Source: Lachnospiraceae bacterium (GTDB taxonomy: Bacteria > Bacillota > Clostridia > Lachnospirales > Lachnospiraceae). From it: DNA of 49,780 nucleotides. Below are positions 40,971 to 49,780 of the stretch, in pieces (the first letter of the stretch is position 1; every line of letters begins with the position of its first letter). Location: positions 1-49,780 of the forward strand of contig JAFSIS010000057.1 of NCBI GenBank assembly GCA_017439665.1, written 5' to 3'. The position numbers were made by a program, and so were the translations under genes. The notes below the pieces were generated by a model. It had not been told where the DNA came from. It searched no databases and worked only from the letters and a program-made list of their open reading frames with translations.

Positions 40971-41915
40971 TTACAGCTGCACTGCGATCCGTTCTGCCAG
41001 ACGATCGATGATCTGATCCGGACTGCCGGACATGGTGCATCCTGCTGCCCGGATATGTCCTCCTCCCCCGAAGGAGGAAGCAATCTCTGCCACATTGACA
41101 TAGCTGTTGGAACGCATGCTGACCTTATATTCCTCTCCCTGAGTCTGGTAGAGAAAAAGTGCACATTCCACCCCTTTGGTGATCCTCAGCTGGCTGATAA
41201 TGCCATCCAGATCCTTAGGACCCACACCGTATTCTTCCATCAGATGACCATCCACCACACTGACAATACACTTGTTATTTAATAATCTTCTGCTGTTCAG
41301 AAGAGCCTTACCCATGATCCGGTTCTGCGCATCAGTTTTTTCATAAAAGGTCTCATCAATCAGCTTGGAAAAGTCAAATCCAAAGCTGATCAATTCCGCA
41401 GCAATGCGCAGGGTCTCGGGAGAAGTATTGGAATATTTGAATACTCCTGTGTCATGTATCATGCCCAGATAAAGAGATTTCGCAATTTCAGCATCCATCT
41501 TAGCCGGCTCCAGCAGGTCAAAAACCACTTCACAGGTAGAACTGGCTTTTGGCTTAAGAATATTGATATCTCCGGTTCCGCTGTTGCTGATATGATGGTC
41601 AATATTGATTCTTGTTTTTGCCCGTTCAGCAATGGGAAGTGCCGCTCCGACCCTGTCCATGGAACAGTCCATGATCAGAAACACATCATATTCCTTTTCA
41701 TCCTCCATCAGAGAATCGATTTCTTCAATCCCTTCTATACAGGAGAATTCGGGCGCCGGTTTTTCCAGAAACACCCGGACCTGAAGGTGAGGCATATTCC
41801 TTTTTAAATACTGATAAATTGCCATCACGGAACCTATACAGTCACCGTCAGGCCGTACATGACCACTTATGGCGACGGATCCGGCTGCCTTTACCAGCTC
41901 TTCCAGTCTACTCAT
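40971..41915 (-). CDS. nrnA: DHH/DHHA1 phosphoesterase (NrnA-type nanoRNase/pAp phosphatase)
   Basis: NrnA-type proteins degrade very short RNA and hydrolyse pAp. The DHH half has ISGHVRPDGDCIGSVMAIYQ, LIMDCSMDRVGAA and NIDHHISNSGTGDIN (the DHH motif); the C-terminal DHHA1 half has RSNSYVNVAEIASSFGGGGH. The start ATG at 41915 has GAGGAAG close by and overlaps the rbfA stop by eight bases; an ATG four codons earlier is less well placed. 314 residues. Confidence 0.92.
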   Translation of the reverse strand: MSRLEELVKAAGSVAISGHVRPDGDCIGSVMAIYQYLKRNMPHLQVRVFLEKPAPEFSCIEGIEEIDSLMEDEKEYDVFLIMDCSMDRVGAALPIAERAKTRINIDHHISNSGTGDINILKPKASSTCEVVFDLLEPAKMDAEIAKSLYLGMIHDTGVFKYSNTSPETLRIAAELISFGFDFSKLIDETFYEKTDAQNRIMGKALLNSRRLLNNKCIVSVVDGHLMEEYGVGPKDLDGIISQLRITKGVECALFLYQTQGEEYKVSMRSNSYVNVAEIASSFGGGGHIRAAGCTMSGSPDQIIDRLAERIAVQL

Positions 41916-42288
41916 GGTCTTCCTCACGCTCCTTAATCTCCTTTACCACCTCATCAATTTTTCTGGACATATCCACCCCATAGGCAATGGACTGATCCAT
42001 AACAAACTGCAGCCGGGGTGTATTACGCAGATTTATGGTCTTTGCCAATTGATTTTTCATAAATCCTTCCGCACTTTTTAAGCCTGCAAGGGTATTTTTT
42101 TGTGCCTCCTCATCTCCAAGGACACTGATATAGACCTTGCAGTGCTTCAGATCAGGGGCCACTTCCACGGAAACCACACTGGTCAGCGGATGAATCCGGG
42201 GGTCTTTGATCTCTCCCCGGATAATTTCCGCCAGTGTACGTTGAACCTCCTGGTTAACTCTTGTATTTTTAATACTGTTTTTACGCAT
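41908..42288 (-). CDS. rbfA: Ribosome-binding factor A
   Basis: RbfA helps mature the 30S subunit at the 16S 5' end. The KH-like fold is clear: RVNQEVQRTLAEIIRGEIKD, HPLTSVVSVEVAPDLKHCKV and GLKSAEGFMKNQLAKTINLR, then TPRLQFVMDQSIAYGVDMSR. 126 residues. It lies between infB and nrnA. Confidence 0.97.
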   Translation of the reverse strand: MRKNSIKNTRVNQEVQRTLAEIIRGEIKDPRIHPLTSVVSVEVAPDLKHCKVYISVLGDEEAQKNTLAGLKSAEGFMKNQLAKTINLRNTPRLQFVMDQSIAYGVDMSRKIDEVVKEIKEREEDHE

Positions 42289-42323
42289 ATTTTTTCACTT
42301 TCTACTGCAAAATGCAGTATATT

Positions 42324-45104
42324 TTAGCGAGGCACTTCCACCATAATGTAGCTTTCTACAATATCCAGCTCCTGCATCTGATCAAAGCCCTCAAATACCA
42401 GACCGCATTCAAAGCCTGCTTTTACTTCTTTCACATCATCTTTAAACCGCTTCAGGCTGGCCAGATTACCTTCGAAGATCTGCTCACCCTGACGGGAAAT
42501 TCTTACCTTGCAGCCCCTCTGGAAGATACCGTCCAGAACATAGGAACCGGCAATATTTCCGATCTGGGAAGCCTTGAAGATCTGGCGCACCTCTGCATGC
42601 CCGATCACCTTTTCCTCGAATACAGGATCCAGCATACCCTTCATGGCTGCCTCAATATCCTCAATCGCCTGGTAGATTACTTTATACAGACGGATATCCA
42701 CACCCTCCTGCTCTGCCGTAGCCTTGGCTGTGGCATCAGGACGAACGTTAAAGCCGATAATGATGGCTGAGGAGGTGGCTGCCAGGGTAACATCGGATTC
42801 GTTGATGGCACCCACACCACCATGGATACATTTTACCACTACCTCTTCGTTGGAAAGCTTCATCAGGGACTGCTTTACTGCTTCCACACTTCCCTGTACG
42901 TCTGCTTTGACGATCAGGTTCAGCTCCTTCAGATTACCTTCCTGAATCTGGCTGAAGAGATCATCCAGAGACATCTTGCTTCTGGTTTCTTCCAATTTCT
43001 TCTCCTTATGCTGGGCCACAAAGGTTTCTGCATAGGATTTTGCGGTTTTATCACTGTCATGGGCAAGGAATACCTCTCCCGCATTGGGCACATCGCTTAA
43101 GCCCAGGATCTCTACCGGTGTGGAAGGTCCTGCCTCCTTCACTCTTCTGCCCTTGTCATCGATCATGGCTCTTACTTTACCATGACTGGCTCCTGCAGAA
43201 ATAAAATCTCCCACCTTAAGAGTACCCTTCTGCACCAGAATGGTAGCCACAGGTCCCCGTCCCTTATCCGGCTCGGCTTCGATGACCAGACCTCTTGCCC
43301 TTCTCTTAGGATTAGCCTTTAACTCTAAAATATCCGCGGTCAGCAGAATCATTTCCAAAAGCTCCTGAATTCCGGTTCCTGCTTTTGCAGAAACGGGAGC
43401 AAAAATGGTACTTCCGCCCCAATCCTCGGGAATCAGCTCATATTCGGACAGCTCCTGCTTAACTCTGTCAATATTGGCATTAGGTTTATCAATCTTATTT
43501 ACGGCAACGATGATCTCACTTCCTGCCGCCTTTGCATGATTGATCGCTTCCACAGTCTGAGGCATAACGCCATCATCTGCAGCCACTACAAGGATAGCAA
43601 TATCCGTAGCATTTGCACCACGCATACGCATGGCAGTGAAGGCCTCATGTCCGGGTGTATCCAGGAAGGTGATCTTTCTTCCGCTGACATTTACGCTGTA
43701 GGCACCGATATGCTGGGTAATACCACCGGCCTCCCGATCCGTTACATTGGTCTTACGAATAGCATCCAGAAGGGAGGTTTTTCCGTGGTCAACGTGTCCC
43801 ATTACACAGATAACAGGGGCTCTGCTTACCAGAGTCTCTTCTGCATCCTCTTCCTCCTTCAGAAGCTCTTCGATCACATCCACCTTAACTTCCTGTTCAC
43901 ACATGATATCGAATTCAATGGCGATATTTTCCGCATCCTCAAAGGAAATCTCCTGATTAACGGTTACCACCTTGCCCTGCAGGAACAGTTTTTTAATGAT
44001 CACAGCGGGCTGCAGCTTCATTTTATCTGCCAGCTCTTTAATGGTAAGTGTTTCAGGCAGAGTGATCACCTTGATCTGTTCAACCGGTTGGGCAGCCTTG
44101 GGTTCAGGCTTGATAAACCGTCCTGCCTTATTCTTATTCTTCATCTGCTGCTCTTTATCTTCATAAAGTGCATCCTTCTTGGAGCGCTTATCCTTAGACT
44201 GATTCTGCCTTCTTGCGTCATCACGATGCTTGTCACTCTGCATCATGGGTGCTTCCTGAGTAAAGCCTTTATTCTCCTTTTTACCCTGGAATCGATTGTC
44301 CTGTCCCGCAGCTCTTCCCTGAGGACGGTCGCCACTTCCCATGCCGCGGCCACCACCTTGATTACCGCCAGCACCCTGATAAGTGCCTCTGCCCCCTGCA
44401 GTATTCTGACGATCATTTCCCGACTGGGGACGTCCCTGTCCACCCTGTCTGTTTCCAAAGCGGTCATTTCCTCTGCGTTCTTCATTCTGGCCTCCTCTGG
44501 GCTGATTTCTATCTCCACTACGGCTTCCCTGCTGACCTCTTGCACTGAAATGTCTGCTTTCTCTTCTTTCTTCCTGATTGGCATTTGCCTCCGGTGCAGG
44601 TTCCGGCTTTCTGGGAGGAAGCATCTCCATCACCTTACCGGTAGATTTATTGATCATCTGGTTAGGCCCCAGCTTAATGGGCTTGGGTGCCGGTGCCTTA
44701 GGCGCCTGCTCCGACTCCGGTTTTGCCTTGGGCCCGCGGTTATTCATCGGACCTCTCTGTCCTCCGGGCATCTTACTGTTCTGAGGATTGCTGACAAAAA
44801 TAATATTTTTCTTTTTCTTGGGATGGGCAGCTTTTGGAGCCTCTGCTACCGGTCTGTTACTACCACTTTCCCCTTCTTTTACCGTTTTCTGCTCCTTCAT
44901 CACCTCTGCCGGCTTCTCTTCCTTAACCGGCTTCTCCTCTGCCTTACTCTTACCGAAACGGCCCCTGATCATTCCTGCCACTTCTTCATCCACAGAGCTC
45001 TGGGCTGATTTTGCCTCGATTCCTTTTTCCTGTAAAAAAGCCAGAATTTCCTTACTCTGCGTATCTAATTCTTTTGCAAGTTCATATACTCTAAATTTAG
45101 CCAT
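42324..45104 (-). CDS. infB: Translation initiation factor IF-2
   Basis: IF-2 is the GTPase that brings initiator tRNA to the 30S subunit. An IF2_N helix bundle ([20 protein letters not shown]) opens it. Residues about 55-330 are a long disordered linker rich in Gly, Arg, Gln and Asn with RGG-like patches. A second IF2_N segment ([20 protein letters not shown]) precedes the G domain ([44 protein letters not shown]). The C-terminal domains end in [15 protein letters not shown]. 926 residues. Confidence 0.98.
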   Translation of the reverse strand: MAKFRVYELAKELDTQSKEILAFLQEKGIEAKSAQSSVDEEVAGMIRGRFGKSKAEEKPVKEEKPAEVMKEQKTVKEGESGSNRPVAEAPKAAHPKKKKNIIFVSNPQNSKMPGGQRGPMNNRGPKAKPESEQAPKAPAPKPIKLGPNQMINKSTGKVMEMLPPRKPEPAPEANANQEERRESRHFSARGQQGSRSGDRNQPRGGQNEERRGNDRFGNRQGGQGRPQSGNDRQNTAGGRGTYQGAGGNQGGGRGMGSGDRPQGRAAGQDNRFQGKKENKGFTQEAPMMQSDKHRDDARRQNQSKDKRSKKDALYEDKEQQMKNKNKAGRFIKPEPKAAQPVEQIKVITLPETLTIKELADKMKLQPAVIIKKLFLQGKVVTVNQEISFEDAENIAIEFDIMCEQEVKVDVIEELLKEEEDAEETLVSRAPVICVMGHVDHGKTSLLDAIRKTNVTDREAGGITQHIGAYSVNVSGRKITFLDTPGHEAFTAMRMRGANATDIAILVVAADDGVMPQTVEAINHAKAAGSEIIVAVNKIDKPNANIDRVKQELSEYELIPEDWGGSTIFAPVSAKAGTGIQELLEMILLTADILELKANPKRRARGLVIEAEPDKGRGPVATILVQKGTLKVGDFISAGASHGKVRAMIDDKGRRVKEAGPSTPVEILGLSDVPNAGEVFLAHDSDKTAKSYAETFVAQHKEKKLEETRSKMSLDDLFSQIQEGNLKELNLIVKADVQGSVEAVKQSLMKLSNEEVVVKCIHGGVGAINESDVTLAATSSAIIIGFNVRPDATAKATAEQEGVDIRLYKVIYQAIEDIEAAMKGMLDPVFEEKVIGHAEVRQIFKASQIGNIAGSYVLDGIFQRGCKVRISRQGEQIFEGNLASLKRFKDDVKEVKAGFECGLVFEGFDQMQELDIVESYIMVEVPR

Positions 45105-45113
45105 TCTACTAAA

Positions 45114-45428
45114 CTACCTCCGTTCCTCTTCCAACATTTTTTTGATCGACTGGGCAAAACCTTCATCTGTTACTGCCAGAGATGCCCTCATTTCTTTTCC
45201 CATGGCATGCCCCAACTCCTCCTTGGTCCCGTAGATAAAGAGGGGAACATGGTAGAAGTCACACATATTCGTAAACATTTTTTTGGTATTCGCGGAGGCA
45301 TCTTCTCCGACGATCACCAGCCTGGCTTCTCCACGCTTCACCTTTGTTTCCGTCATAAACTCACCACTTACCAGGTTCCTTGATCTGGTAGCCAGCCCTA
45401 AAAGGGAAAAAATCTTATTCTGATTCAA
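45114..45428 (-). CDS. L7Ae/L30e-family RNA-binding protein (YlxQ)
   Basis: This small protein belongs to the kink-turn-binding L7Ae family, often found between ylxR and infB. NKIFSLLGLATRSRNLVSGE and ARLVIVGEDASANTKKMFTN are typical. I choose TTG at 45428 because the GGAG site is nine bases upstream and the protein then begins with the usual MNQNKIFSLLG; a TTG three codons earlier is only about two bases from that site. Overlaps ylxR by 14 bases. 104 residues. Confidence 0.88.
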   Translation of the reverse strand: MNQNKIFSLLGLATRSRNLVSGEFMTETKVKRGEARLVIVGEDASANTKKMFTNMCDFYHVPLFIYGTKEELGHAMGKEMRASLAVTDEGFAQSIKKMLEEERR

Positions 45429-45687
45429 TTTTAGCAAACTCCTCTGTCAGATGATCATAAACTTCTGTTGGAATACTCATCTTGAAAGACCGCTCCAAAC
45501 CTTTACTCTTAACCGCCTTCTTCAGACAATCTGCATTTCGGCAAAGATAAGCGCCTCTTCCATTTTTTTTACCGGTTACATCGAGAAGAACAGGGCCTTC
45601 CTGAGGCTTAAGAATACGCATCATTTCTTTTTTATTCTTCATCTGTCCGCATCCTATACACTGCCTCATGGGAATCTTTTTGTTCAT
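45415..45687 (-). CDS. YlxR-family RNA-binding protein (RNase P modulator RnpM-like)
   Basis: Family DUF448. RQCIGCGQMKNKKEMMRI with the paired cysteines and GKKNGRGAYLCRNADCLKKA with another CxxxxC pair are the conserved parts; the B. subtilis homologue was reported to modulate RNase P (family knowledge). The ATG at 45687 has AAGGAG ten bases upstream; an ATG eight codons earlier overlaps that site. 90 residues, between nusA and ylxQ. Confidence 0.93.
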   Translation of the reverse strand: MNKKIPMRQCIGCGQMKNKKEMMRILKPQEGPVLLDVTGKKNGRGAYLCRNADCLKKAVKSKGLERSFKMSIPTEVYDHLTEEFAKIESE

Positions 45688-45752
45688 ACCACATCTTCTC
45701 CTTATATTCATCAGGAAGAAACTATATTCCTGTTATCCTGTTATTGATCAGT

Positions 45753-46928
45753 TTATTCTTCAACTTCTTCCTGATCTTCGGCTTCGTAACCTTCTTCGTA
45801 ATCTTCCTCATAACCGCCTTCATAATCTTCATCGTACTCATCTTCATATTCGTCGATGTAGTCTTCGTAACGGAAGCCCGGAGTATCCTTAGCCTGGGTC
45901 TCACTCTTGATATCAATCTTATATCCGGTCAGTCTGGCCGCCAGTCTGGCATTCTGTCCGGATTTACCGATAGCCAGTGACAGCTGATAATCGGGTACGA
46001 CCACCTTTGCAGTCTTCTCGTCAGGATCCGCGAACACAGCAACGATCTTAGCCGGAGACAGAGCATTCTGGATCAGATTTCCGGGATTTTCATCCCAGTT
46101 CACGATATCGATCTTTTCTCCCCTTAACTCTTCCACAATGGAGTTTACTCTGGCACCGCTCTGCCCTACACAGGCTCCTACCGCATCCACATCCGGATTG
46201 TTGCTCCACACGGCAATCTTACTTCTGCTGCCTGCCTCTCTGGCAATGCTCTTAATTTCCACTGTACCGTCCTTAATCTCGGTCACCTCAGATTCAAAAA
46301 GACGTTTTACCAACTCAGGATGGGTTCGGCTTACCAGGATCCTGGGACCCTTGGTGGTATTTTTCACTTCCAGAATATATACCTTTATCCGCTCTGTAGG
46401 CCGGAATACCTCTCCCTCCACCTGCTCACTTTCCGTCAGGATAGCATCTGCCTTCCCCAGGTTTACACTGATGTTTCTTCCCACATATCGCTGAACGATA
46501 CCGGTTACCACATCCTTCTCTTTTTCAAAATACTGATTATAGATTACACTTCTTTCCTCTTCACGGATTTTTTGAAGGATCACATTTTTTGCATTCTGTG
46601 TAGCAATTCGTCCAAATTCCTTAGACTTGATCTCCACATTCAGAATTTCACCCACTTTTGCTTTTTTGGAATGCTTCAAGGCCTCTTCCAGGCAGATCTG
46701 CAGCAGGTCATCCTCCACTTCTTCAGCTGTTTCCACAACCTCTTTTTCGGCATAACAGAGGAAGTCACAGGTTTCCCTGTTAATTTCCACCTTGATATTA
46801 TCTGCTTTGCCAAAATGATTTTTACAGGCTGTCAACAGGGAGTTTTCAATGGCCTCAAACAGAGTCTCCTTACTGATTTCTTTTTCTTTTTCCAGCACAT
46901 CCAACGCTTCTAATAATTCTTTGTTCAT
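45753..46928 (-). CDS. nusA: Transcription termination/antitermination factor NusA
   Basis: NusA binds RNA polymerase and nascent RNA and affects pausing, termination and antitermination. The N-terminal domain (MNKELLEALDVLEKEKEISK), S1 domain (DVVTGIVQRYVGRNISVNLG), and two KH domains (RSKIAVWSNNPDVDAVGACV and YQLSLAIGKSGQNARLAARL) are complete. After about residue 350 there is a Tyr/Asp/Glu repeat tail (YEDYIDEYEDEYDEDY...) instead of the extra acidic domains of proteobacteria. 391 residues. Confidence 0.97.
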   Translation of the reverse strand: MNKELLEALDVLEKEKEISKETLFEAIENSLLTACKNHFGKADNIKVEINRETCDFLCYAEKEVVETAEEVEDDLLQICLEEALKHSKKAKVGEILNVEIKSKEFGRIATQNAKNVILQKIREEERSVIYNQYFEKEKDVVTGIVQRYVGRNISVNLGKADAILTESEQVEGEVFRPTERIKVYILEVKNTTKGPRILVSRTHPELVKRLFESEVTEIKDGTVEIKSIAREAGSRSKIAVWSNNPDVDAVGACVGQSGARVNSIVEELRGEKIDIVNWDENPGNLIQNALSPAKIVAVFADPDEKTAKVVVPDYQLSLAIGKSGQNARLAARLTGYKIDIKSETQAKDTPGFRYEDYIDEYEDEYDEDYEGGYEEDYEEGYEAEDQEEVEE

Positions 46929-46972
46929 TTTGTCCTCTCATTCCGCCTCCAGGCAATCTTTTTCACATTTAT

Positions 46973-47019
46973 CACTATTCAGGACAAGCTCGAAATCCCT
47001 TTGGATTTCCTAAATAGTG
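46973..47019. repeat. Dispersed repeat copy 3: 47-bp inverted repeat between rimP and nusA
   Basis: CACTATTCAGGA (46973-46984) and TCCTAAATAGTG (47008-47019) are inverted with 11 of 12 matching, and inside them GAAATCC/GGATTTC (46992-47009) form a second stem. The sequence ACTATTCAGGACAAGC.CGAAAT is shared with the copy at 28115. It lies right after the rimP stop codon, so it is transcribed within the operon. Confidence 0.75.
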
Positions 47020-47020
47020 G

Positions 47021-47485
47021 TCAAAAATCAAAGGTCAATCTTACCAGAGCTATATCTGCCTTTGAAAATGTCTTCTCTTCTTCCCCTACCAGAATGGTCA
47101 CATCTCCGTTTTGGTAGTCCTTCAATATTCCAATGAACTCCTTGCATTTATCTATGGGCCTATAGGTTCGCAGTTCTACCTCCTCCCCCATGGACTTTGC
47201 AAAATGCTTTTCCTTTTTCAGTGTCCGTCCCAATCCCGGACTGCTTACCTCCAGAATGTACGCATCTTCGATAAAATCCGTCTCATCCAGCTTCTGGGAT
47301 AATGCACGGCTTACATTCTCACAGTCCACAATATTTACACCTGCTTCCTTATCGATATAAGCCCTTAAATACCAGTCACTGCCTTCCTTTACATATTCCA
47401 CATCGTAGATTTCTACCCCGAAAGTCTCTGCGATAGGAGCCAGCAGCTGTTCCGTCTTGGTTTCATATGCCTCTTTTCTGGACAT
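47021..47485 (-). CDS. rimP: Ribosome maturation factor RimP
   Basis: RimP helps assemble the 30S subunit. VEIYDVEYVKEGSDWYLRAY, NIVDCENVSRALSQKLDETD, YILEVSSPGLGRTLKKEKHF and an SH3-like C-terminus are clear. 154 residues. First gene of the nusA-infB cluster; upstream lies the terminator of the diguanylate cyclase gene. I see no strong promoter in the 55 bases between, only a small palindrome TTACGT-TTAC-ACGTAA at 47528-47543. Confidence 0.97.
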   Translation of the reverse strand: MSRKEAYETKTEQLLAPIAETFGVEIYDVEYVKEGSDWYLRAYIDKEAGVNIVDCENVSRALSQKLDETDFIEDAYILEVSSPGLGRTLKKEKHFAKSMGEEVELRTYRPIDKCKEFIGILKDYQNGDVTILVGEEEKTFSKADIALVRLTFDF

Positions 47486-47540
47486 TCTGTCACCTTTTCC
47501 TTTCTCTATTCAGTTTTGTTTTTTGTCTTACGTTTACACG

Positions 47541-47568
47541 TAAAAAGAGTGGACCGCAAGTCCACTCT
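47541..47568 (-). terminator. Terminator of the diguanylate cyclase gene
   Basis: On the minus strand, AGAGTGGAC pairs with GTCCACTCT (9 bp, 5-base loop) followed by TTTTTA, 64 bases after the stop codon. Confidence 0.85.
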
Positions 47569-47632
47569 AATGATAAGTATTATTAGATTAAACCCAGTAT
47601 AGCACTGAAATCCTTGAAAATCAAGGCCTATT

Positions 47633-49366
47633 TTAAGCATCTTCCATTTCTTTGGAGTAAATTCTATAGGTATCCCTTCCGGCCTTTTTTGCCTCATAAA
47701 GAGCCAGATCGGCCCTTCCGTATAATTCCTCATAACTGTCTGCCGGCATTTCCTCATTACAAATAGCAATTCCCACACTGAAGGAGGTATGTACCTTCTT
47801 GCTCCCATCCTCTGAATACTGATCGATTCGTCCCCTTGCGTTTAATTCTTCACATCTTTGACAAATTAACTCGACATCCGTAAACCTGGAGGCAAAAACA
47901 CAAAATTCATCTCCACCCAAACGACAGATAATATCCCTTCCCCTGAATACGGTACGGAGAATTTCCGCCGTTTCCTGAAGAACCTTATCCCCCTTCGGAT
48001 GACCAAGGGTATCATTGACACTTTTAAAATGGTCCATGTCAATCATGAAAAATGCCCCTGTCACCCTGCTGGTCTGGAAAAGCTCCATCATGGCTTTCTC
48101 CATGCTGGAACGGTTATATACTCCTGTCAGCGCATCCGTCGTCGCCTCCTGGAGCAGATTTTCCGACTGGGTCATTTCCGCATCAATATCGGTAAAGGAA
48201 AGATGGCAGAGAATATCTCCACTCTCTTCATCCTCCACTATGGTAATCTGAACCTTGGTCCACAGCCATTCCTTATCCAGTTCCTTCAAATACTCGCTGA
48301 CCCGTTCCTGAAGATTCATCCGGCACATCAGATAATCCACCGATAACCTTACGTTGAATGTGTAGAAAGGAACTTCCAGTTTTTCACGATACTCTTCCAA
48401 TTCCCTAAGGGGAATGAATCTGGCCTGATCATCCTGACATATTCCATTTTCCCTGAAATCATTCAGAACAGAAGCAGCGTCCCGGTCATACTCCTCTTCC
48501 AGATCTTTGAAGAACCATTCCCCCTCTGTAATCTCTCCCAAAGAAAGATCAAAGCAAAACCGTAAAATAGCATCCTCCTGGCTGTTTTCCCTGAATTGCC
48601 GTTCTTTTTTCAGCTCCGAATCGATGGCCACCATCTCCTGCTGCTTACGATCCTGCCATACATGGAACATAATGATCAGAAAACTGAAGATCAAAATCAA
48701 TGAATTCTTTAAAAATAAATCTGCATTGATCATTACATGAGCATGTCTTGGCAAGGTGTCATCATAAATCAGATTCAAAATAAACAACGCCGATGTCAAA
48801 AGAACCACACTGGTTCCTACAATGCTTCCAAAGAGAATCTTTCCCTTCTCCCTGGAATGAAAAAGGGCAGACTGTTCTGTAACTGACACTGCCTTGGACC
48901 GGGGAATCATAATAAAAATCCCACTGGCCATAACAAAAGTCATCACCAGAAGAACCCGCCTGTGCTCCTGACTTCCAATGGGCCAGGGATTCTGAAAAAC
49001 TATGGTCACCAAAGCACTGGATATACCATAGAGGGAAAATTCATCCAGAAGAGTCAGAAAAAAATAGTTCAAATAAGCCCACCAGGTATCCTTCGTTAAC
49101 AGGATCAGATTCAAGATCAAAACGGCCGGAACGATCACCAGCGCAAAAGGATGCGGAGTAACCTCATTAAAACTCCAGAGTACAACTATCCCGGCATTGA
49201 TCACAGAAAACAGGAAAATCCAGACCGTCCCCTTATTTTTCTTATAGGAAAGTCGAATCAGCGTATTCAAACAATTCCAGGAAAATACAAAAGCAGAAAG
49301 GAATAGAAGTACGGGATGTGCCGCTGTTTCCACAATAAACTCTTTTATCGTATGTAAAACTTCCAT
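47633..49366 (-). CDS. Membrane diguanylate cyclase (GGDEF)
   Basis: This protein makes cyclic di-GMP from two GTP. Residues about 15-235 hold seven or eight hydrophobic helices (for example PVLLFLSAFVFSWNCLNTLI), a sensor module I do not recognise. A middle domain (about 255-400, with PAS-like features, FYTFNVRLSVDYLMCRMNLQ) links to the catalytic domain, which opens DALTGVYNRSSMEKAM, has FFMIDMDHFKSVNDTLGHPK, and the active-site motif RLGGDEFCVFA. RGRD lies five residues before GGDEF, matching the inhibitory RxxD site, so product feedback is expected. 577 residues, own promoter, own terminator. Confidence 0.93.
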   Translation of the reverse strand: MEVLHTIKEFIVETAAHPVLLFLSAFVFSWNCLNTLIRLSYKKNKGTVWIFLFSVINAGIVVLWSFNEVTPHPFALVIVPAVLILNLILLTKDTWWAYLNYFFLTLLDEFSLYGISSALVTIVFQNPWPIGSQEHRRVLLVMTFVMASGIFIMIPRSKAVSVTEQSALFHSREKGKILFGSIVGTSVVLLTSALFILNLIYDDTLPRHAHVMINADLFLKNSLILIFSFLIIMFHVWQDRKQQEMVAIDSELKKERQFRENSQEDAILRFCFDLSLGEITEGEWFFKDLEEEYDRDAASVLNDFRENGICQDDQARFIPLRELEEYREKLEVPFYTFNVRLSVDYLMCRMNLQERVSEYLKELDKEWLWTKVQITIVEDEESGDILCHLSFTDIDAEMTQSENLLQEATTDALTGVYNRSSMEKAMMELFQTSRVTGAFFMIDMDHFKSVNDTLGHPKGDKVLQETAEILRTVFRGRDIICRLGGDEFCVFASRFTDVELICQRCEELNARGRIDQYSEDGSKKVHTSFSVGIAICNEEMPADSYEELYGRADLALYEAKKAGRDTYRIYSKEMEDA

Positions 49367-49408
49367 TTATTTATCTATCTCTCCAACATTTCACAAATTA
49401 ACGGATAG

Positions 49409-49437
49409 ATTATACTACAATTTTTTCCCTTCTTCAA
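49409..49437 (-). promoter_or_regulatory. Promoter of the diguanylate cyclase gene
   Basis: TTGAAG (49432-49437), a 17-bp spacer and a perfect TATAAT (49409-49414) on the minus strand, about 43 bases before the ATG. Confidence 0.75.
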
Positions 49438-49463
49438 GTTATTTGTTTTTTAAAAAATACAAC

Positions 49464-49481
49464 TTGATAAATTTTTATCAA
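49464..49481. repeat. 18-bp palindrome upstream of the diguanylate cyclase promoter
   Basis: TTGATAAA-TT-TTTATCAA, with perfect 8-base arms, 26 bases upstream of the -35 box. It could be a regulator-binding site; the AT-rich context makes chance less unlikely. Confidence 0.4.
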
Positions 49482-49558
49482 TATTGGGATATTGAAGGAA
49501 TAAAAAGGATGCTGGGGTCAAAACGGGAGTTTGACAGTTGAATATTAGAAAAAGTAGC

Positions 49559-49586
49559 TGCAGGTATTGATTTACCTGCATTTTTT
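49559..49586 (+). terminator. Hairpin with plus-strand U-run, orphan terminator
   Basis: TGCAGGTA pairs with TACCTGCA (8 bp, 6-base loop) followed by TTTTTT on the plus strand. No plus-strand gene precedes it here; it may end an unannotated small RNA or antisense transcript, or act weakly on the minus strand. The surrounding 49438-49780 holds no gene I can support. Confidence 0.55.
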
Positions 49587-49641
49587 GTGTCAAATTTTCT
49601 GTTTTATTTAGTAGTAATTTCTAGTAATCTTTTGGGAAGTA

Positions 49642-49650
49642 TGATATACT
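49642..49650 (+). promoter_or_regulatory. Possible extended -10 promoter reading right, out of the window
   Basis: TGATATACT on the plus strand, the same extended -10 as before prfC, with no good -35 box. About 130 bases follow without a start codon in a convincing context, so any gene begins outside the window. Confidence 0.3.
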
Positions 49651-49780
49651 AACTCAAACTTCGCACTTAAATTTTAGCTATGCACCTTGAAAATTCAATA
49701 CCTGGCAGTTATTCAATTGTCAATATTCAGATCTTAAGCGGCTTGGAGTTGCGTTTTCAACAATGCCGGAAGTGCATTCA

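Noticed and set aside
43536..45008. 490-codon plus-strand open frame opposite infB
   Set aside because: It is antisense to a certain gene, has no ribosome site, and its Leu/Ser/His-rich composition is what the complement of the biased infB linker gives.

Overview
The window looks like chromosome from a spore-forming Clostridia, most likely Lachnospiraceae. It carries a complete spoIIIAA-AH locus, spoIVB, the recN-argR-nadK-tlyA-dxs-ispA-xseBA-nusB-yqhY cluster, the rimP-nusA-ylxR-ylxQ-infB-rbfA-nrnA-truB-ribF cluster followed by rpsO and pnp, a Firmicutes-type SOS box, and a Cys/His-rich surface-protein type that I associate with gut Lachnospiraceae. The genus cannot be fixed from sequence reading alone. 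Almost every gene is on the minus strand; the exceptions are a Y-family polymerase with its truncated partner (about 2.9-4.4 kb) and one giant surface protein (10.8-15.2 kb).

Layout. 1-460: a cobalamin riboswitch on the minus strand, with its own promoter, reading out of the window to the left. 460-2766: an unrecognised membrane-anchored protein and a glycosyltransferase that appears fused to a MarR-like winged helix. 2.9-4.4 kb: an SOS-controlled translesion polymerase followed by a cut-off YolD-like gene that runs into the terminator of a convergent FAD oxidoreductase. 5.8-10 kb: an accessory stretch with a one-domain EamA transporter, a 42-residue remnant of an XRE repressor, a protein with 18-bp tandem repeats, and two paralogous hypothetical proteins, one of them a lipoprotein. 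10-15.2 kb: a long intergenic region, then a strong promoter, a GACA tetranucleotide repeat, two intrinsic terminator hairpins, and only then the start of a 1480-residue secreted LysM protein. 15.3-17.5 kb: a DUF234-type AAA ATPase and a metallophosphoesterase with an apparent internal deletion.

17.8-49.4 kb is conserved core. spoIVB and recN are followed upstream by arginine repressor, NAD kinase, TlyA, the isoprenoid genes dxs and ispA, exonuclease VII, NusB and an Asp23-type protein. Next come a transglutaminase-like lipoprotein and release factor 3, the eight-gene spoIIIA operon (engulfment-stage channel), PNPase, S15, and the translation/transcription cluster from ribF back to rimP. A membrane diguanylate cyclase with an intact GGDEF motif and inhibitory site closes the window.

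The most interesting signals are regulatory and structural. They are the repeat-plus-double-terminator leader of the surface protein, the GT-MarR fusion, a terminator whose loop contains the stop codon of the FAD oxidoreductase gene, a possible start-inside-the-terminator arrangement at recN/spoIVB, a long double-stranded hairpin in the pnp leader, and a dispersed inverted-repeat family seen three times. spo0A, normally next to spoIVB, is not there.
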